A DNA stretch of 64,000 nucleotides from Galerina marginata (taxonomy: Eukaryota > Basidiomycota > Agaricomycetes > Agaricales > Galerinaceae). The notes beneath the pieces are model-generated. The model did not search any database. It saw only the letters and a program-made list of their open reading frames with translations, and was not told the DNA's origin. A program made the translations under genes and the position numbers. Of the stretch, positions 59,231 to 64,000 are shown in pieces. Within the stretch, counting starts at the first letter, position 1. Every line of letters begins with the position of its first letter. The DNA is taken from the NCBI GenBank assembly GCA_023014335.1, contig JAECYW010000007.1, positions 2,356,001 to 2,420,000 on the forward strand, written 5' to 3'.

Positions 59231-60530
59231 GAAATTTACGATGGAAATTCTGGGGCTAATTTTAACATGAACTATGGGCTATATATTGTAAAATAATTCA
59301 GCCTTTCCCCGCGCACGTTCTACTCCTAGTTTCTCGCATGTTCTAACGATGAATTTTTTTTACGCAAGTTGGAAGGGGGCACTTTTTACACATGTTCGGT
59401 TCTTTTAAATCTCAGATTCAATTTCCTGCCGGTACCTGCCAGTCGGTACTCAAATGCAACGGGGTGGAAAATATGCTCTACAATAACCTCTACCCTGCTG
59501 TTCAGACTTGTAAAGTGCAAGCTCTGAAATTATAGTTCTAAGGCATTCATTCTAGAGTTTTCATTTAATCTCAGGCCTAAATCCAGTGGCAGAAATACCG
59601 AAACTCTTCAACTTATGCCTTGGCTTTCCGAAGTAGCAATTGCCAATCACTCCTATTGAGGCAATTAATTCTAAAAAAGGTTGTCCCTCTGATTCTCGCG
59701 TTGGCCAACAACTGAGCAACTACAGTCAGGGTTTTCCGTTCCGCCTTCATTGCTCAATTTGTTTTGTACTTCTCTGGATGCCTTTCTCGTGCATACATTC
59801 TTCATTATCCAATACAGCTCCAAGATGGGGAAGTAATGGCCATGGCGCTCACTTGGAGTGACCGCCGCCAGTGCCTTGACTTGCATTCCGAGTGGATTCC
59901 GAGAACTCAGCTATTTAATCTCAGTTTGAATTTCTTGTGCTTCCAACTTACGCAAATGCAGGTGAAGGTGTGTCATATCTCTGGAAAGCAGCCTAACCTG
60001 CGTGTTTTATTTTGCAAGGTGCATGAAAGTTGTAAAATTAGGGTGAACATGCGCGAAAATGGTCCAACATGTGTATTTTGAATTATTTTACAATATATGT
60101 GCCATAATGAACGCCGTTTTACCTAGCGGTCCACACGTAGCTCAAAGTCTTTTGCACTTTCTCAAGTATATCCAGTCAAACACTGTGAGTTCTCGCACAT
60201 CCTCCTTCCTTGTTCGCTCCCTGACCCAAATGACCAGCGTATTAATAACAGCGGGCTGAACGCTACTTATTCAATATTTGCAATGTAAGCCTCAAGACGG
60301 CGGTAATGGCTTTCGAGCCACATTTCGGTAAGAAGATATTTAAATGGACAATACACCGTTCTAGTGATACACCTAGCTTCATATGATACCCAGCAAACAT
60401 CGACAAGGACGACTTTCAACTCAGCTTTCAAGCGTGCGGAGTCTGCCAGCACCAGGCCTGTTCAACGGAATTTGACTATCTATGCATCCAGACTTGACCC
60501 TTAGGAGTCGCCGGTAAGTCATTCGATTGG
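59231..60530. other. Spacer between foldback copies, no gene seen
   Basis: AT-rich unique-looking DNA. Open frames are short and lack splice partners. No hairpin units or TIR-like structures were found. Confidence 0.45.
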
Positions 60531-60679
60531 TTAAAGTAACATTCAGTATGACCAGTACAGCCCGATTTAATTGTCTATATCCATACAATACACATGCATT
60601 TGATCTAAAAGTAAGTAAGATTCAAATTCGGAGAACATGCTCCCTAGTAGTGTGCCTGTTTTTGAGCAACCTACGTAGC

Positions 60680-63600
60680 GAGTTTCGAGAAAGAACGGGG
60701 AAGGTTGGATTTCTTTGACAAAGTCTAGTGGGATGGAAGAGGTGAAGCTGAAGATGAGAAAGGCGAAGGCGAAAACAACAAGAGGAAGGCCGAGAAAAAT
60801 GGGTGAAGACCATGCGGGATAAATACGAAGAGCGAACAAAGACAAACTCCACTTGCAGACATTGCTTGGAATGGCTTTGGACGAGCACCTCTATTTTCTG
60901 CCAAGAAAGAGGCGACACTCGCCAAAGCCAGGGGAGCACGGAAGCCAAGCGGAGTCCGTCTAGAAAATGCACGACATCTACTCCATCTTGTGTGGAGCGT
61001 TCATGCAGCCCAGGAGGTTACCCCGACAATCATAAAAAATCAAGAACAAAAGGAAAGAAATAAAATAAGAATAAGACATCAATAAACAGCAAACAGCAAA
61101 CAGCGACTAGCAAATGCGAATGAAACAAGGTTGAAGGTAAAAGGCAAAACAATAGACAGGACAAGATCAACCCCATGATAACGGGTCGAGGCGAGCCGAG
61201 TCATTGCGAACGGACTCCAAAAGGCCTATTTCCAAAGGCTTGAACAAGTGCCCGACATCTAGAACCTCCAGAAATAAAATGAGGTGGCACAGCATCCAAG
61301 CCTAGGTGGAGATCAAGAACCCAGTGAAGAGTCCGTCGGAATCTCCTCGACCTCAATCTCGAACCATGCGTTTCATGTCCAGCCAGAAATACAGAGTGTC
61401 CAGCCCTCCGTTTCCGAAAACAAGCAGAAATATGAATGTAACCCGAAGTCACAGAATCCAGGAAAACACGCGAAAGACAAAGTATAGATCGAAAGTAACC
61501 GCGGCTTCACCAAAAGGACTGTGTGCTACAATTTGGTACCACTAGGCTTGTGTCGCCCTGAAAGCTGAAAGCCCACACGGCCACGTCTAAGCCGAGAACC
61601 AATAAGCGACAAGAGGGAGTCCGTCGGGATTTCGCATTGGCCATTGGTCCAAAGTCCTCCGTACTAATTAGCAGCACAGAAACGAGCCCAAAAAGAAACG
61701 GAAATAGAAATACAACACAAAGAAGATAAAACAACACAAAGTCGGCCAAGGCAAGCCGTGGCATCACCAAAAGGACACCACTCTAGCAGCGGGGTCAATC
61801 TAAGGCTTGAGCGAACTGGGGACCCGCGATGAATATGTAGGCGATGTATGTCCAAGCCTGGGAAACATAATCCAAAGCGACGAGTTGGAGTCCAACAGGA
61901 TTGGCGGTTGCCTGGTACCATTCCGTCTGAGGGTGAAAACTCAAGCCGGAAAAAAAACACGCATACGAATAGAGACATGTAGGCCAAAAAACGAAATAAG
62001 AAAGGAAAAGGAGCGAACAAACGAACGAATGAGAACCCCAAAGGCGTGGAAAGCGACTGTGCCTTCACCAAAAGGACTCCAGAGGCAAGATTTTTCAAAG
62101 GCTTGTGCGTACCCCGAGCCCTGAGAACTGAGAGTCGAAGGCCATACGACGTCAAGCCATGGAGGCAGAATCATAGACAATGGAGTCCTTCGAGATCCAC
62201 GAATGGCGAGTATAAGTTTGAGCCTGAAAGATCGAACATCCATACAGTAGAACAAATAAATTCGCCTTCGCTTCTAGCCAGCTCGCAGTGGTGCATGTGA
62301 GCTACATCCTTGGTGACTCGCGAGGCACAATAGAAAAGACACCAGGAGAGAGGCGGCATGGATGGACGCATCCACAACGAAGCTGACGCTAATCCTCATA
62401 CGGGTAGGGCAAAGTAAAGGAGAATAGGCAGCGAAAGGCAAAACGTGAAATGCCAATGCCAAAGAAAATGAAATGCCAGAGCCAAAGGCCGAGGAATTAA
62501 CATAAAGATAGCCGTAAAGCGGTAGCAGGCACGGAAACGAGAATGAAAACCCAAAAAAAATTGAACAAAAATAAAAGCGAAGGCAGAATGGACGCGACCA
62601 TGCTGAGCTCCACGCAAATACAAGGACTAACGAGATACAATCAAAGGCCATCCATCCAAGAAAAAAGAAGGAAGGGAAGGGAGGGAGGGAAGATTGTCAG
62701 TAGGGCAAGGTTGAAAAATAATCAAGGTGATGGAATTTGATGGGGTCGTTCAGATGGAATGATGGCGGGAGCGCAGGCGCATTGGCATCGGTTTAAGCAT
62801 AGGCATGGGGATGCACAAGCCCGGGCAAGAGAAGGTGGGGCATCAGAGGATCGTGATGCACGATGATCATGAACGGGACAGGAAGGATGGGTGATCCCGA
62901 TTCCCAGGTAAGGATATCAGAACCGTATGCATTGAAGAAAGGAGAGGAATGAACAAGGCAGCTTCCTTGAATCTGAACAAAGGAAAATGAGCACACAAAA
63001 AAAGAAGAGGAATTGAAGGAGAAGAAAAGTCGAAGGGAAGAACGAAGACCAAAGGAGGAAGAAAAAGCGAGCGACTCACGATGTGGATCCACCATAAGAG
63101 GACGCAGTCTCTCCAGGCGAAGACTGTTCGTTCTCGACACAGGGTCAAAACTGCGTGTCCACCGCCGACTGATGTTGTCCGTGACACCTTCGTTGAGTGA
63201 GCGGGGTGATATCGTCAAGGGTGGCACGATTGAGTTTAGCCTGGTGACGGCTGGCAAGACCTGCGGATGATGGATAGGAACGACGGTCAGCACCAAGATG
63301 CCTGAAACAATGATAATACTCAGCTGGAGGAGGATAGTTGACCGATATCGCAACTTATCGTCGTCTCCTGTTTTGGTTTCGTCCATTGATATCTCTTTGA
63401 AGGTGGTAAAGAGGTTCACTGACCATCGATCATCCACAGCGGCCAAAGTCAGCACAAGGAGATATCGCCAGTACAAAGAAACGAGCAGGAGCACCGCTGT
63501 CGGTCGTCAGCAACATGAGATTTGTATTCGTCTGAGGATAACGCGAACGGCGTGTAAAGGGTAGGCATGATGGGGGTGAGCGTCAGGGTCTGATTTCGCT

Positions 63601-64000
63601 AACGAGGTTGGCAAATAGAACCATACAAATTCCATTCTTATTCTGTTTCCTGTCTACGTCGAAGCGTGCTTCATCTTTCCTTCAAGTCGTTTGACCGGTC
63701 TGGCATATCAACGCCGACTCAGTACTCAGTGCTCGCTCGAGGAACCTCGATATCTGCCCTTTCACCCGGCTGTGTCGTTCATTCCCTTCCTATGGATTCG
63801 GCTCCCATGGATTCAGTCTCAAGTTTGTGTTCCTGCGTTGCCCAGTTCCATTGCCACTTGTATCTTTCAAATTCGGGTGAACCGTATCAACCCAACCCAT
63901 CCCAACGGACTCCCACTCTGATCTCGCTTCTTTGGCTTGGGCGTACATTGCCTAAACGTCGTACAACTTTTAGTTCAAGGCGAAGTCGAGGCTCGTGCAA
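60680..64000 (+). mobile_element. Foldback-like element, copy VII (runs off the window)
   Basis: The array is the clearest in order: A closing at 60951-60957, C at 61212-61334, B1 closing at 61616-61622, B2 closing at 61887-61893 and B3 at 62074-62188. Body 62270-63610 contains the AGCTCCACGC block (62606), the GCATTGGCATCGG tract (62779), the remnant near 63180-63240 and a donor-like CTCAGCTGGAGGAGG at 63320. On the minus strand 63494-62793 is open for 233 codons across the intron signature, the longest surviving frame of the family. From about 63700 inverted hairpin sequence begins (GGACTCCCACTCTGATC at 63907) and continues past the window. Confidence 0.65.

Noticed and set aside
1..64000. 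tRNA, rRNA or CRISPR features
   Set aside because: The hairpin units resemble cloverleaf fragments at first glance, but they lack tRNA B-box and acceptor features. Spacing and length of units do not fit CRISPR arrays, and the genome is eukaryotic.

Overview
The window is nuclear DNA of a transposon-rich mushroom-forming fungus (Basidiomycota, Agaricomycetes, probably Agaricales). The signs are GT-AG introns of about 46-75 nt in almost every gene, a KDZ transposase with a CxC2 cysteine cluster, a Helitron whose helicase gene has many short introns, a NACHT protein of the large agaricomycete type, and several lineage-restricted families of unknown function. No tRNA or rRNA was found. Placement below order level would be a guess.

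Layout. Most of the window (about 1-12.96, 18.2-25.3, 29-33.4, 37.9-43.0 and 57.6-64.0 kb) consists of decayed copies of one repeat family. Each better-preserved copy starts with a left array of 4-6 imperfect hairpins, made of nested palindromes closed by GGACTC...GAGTCC. A purine-rich body of about 1-1.5 kb follows, then an inverted hairpin array on the right. This is a foldback-like element. I count eight copies of the body, all in the same orientation, and seven left arrays. Two intact-looking transposons are nested in these repeats. A 7.7-kb Helitron (2107-9841) sits inside a left hairpin array with an exact A|T insertion site. A 14.6-kb KDZ-class DNA transposon (43026-57622) with 197-bp terminal inverted repeats and a 7-bp direct repeat sits inside a body.

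Between the repeats lie host-type genes. Two related small genes on the minus strand (13.1-14.3 and 16.06-16.69 kb) have a truncated third paralogue at 17.9-18.2 kb. A multispanning membrane protein with a signal peptide lies at 26.7-28.7 kb. A NACHT NTPase lies on the minus strand at 34.6-37.5 kb, and a frameshifted gene relic at 33.6-34.3 kb.

The KDZ element carries five supported genes. The transposase (50413-54411) and a 741-aa acidic protein with repeated SUMO-interacting-like motifs (54486-56859) are in tandem. A 591-aa protein (48182-50219, minus) diverges from the transposase. A 949-aa cysteine-cluster protein (44980-48047) converges on the 591-aa gene. A 171-aa protein (43995-44754, minus) diverges from the 949-aa gene. 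Clusters of the hexanucleotide GCCGNN recur on both strands through exons, introns and spacers of this element, which suggests a signal read in the DNA. The Helitron carries a Rep-helicase gene (about 1,879 codons, broken by one in-frame TAG and one single-base shift) and a small co-oriented gene that may encode an OB-fold protein.

The least expected items are the foldback hairpin family, the multi-gene KDZ element with its GCCGNN clusters and SIM-like repeats, and a small myristoylation-motif gene with a duplicated mini-exon. All coordinates of spliced genes were read by eye from splice consensus and frame continuity; foldback copy boundaries are approximate.
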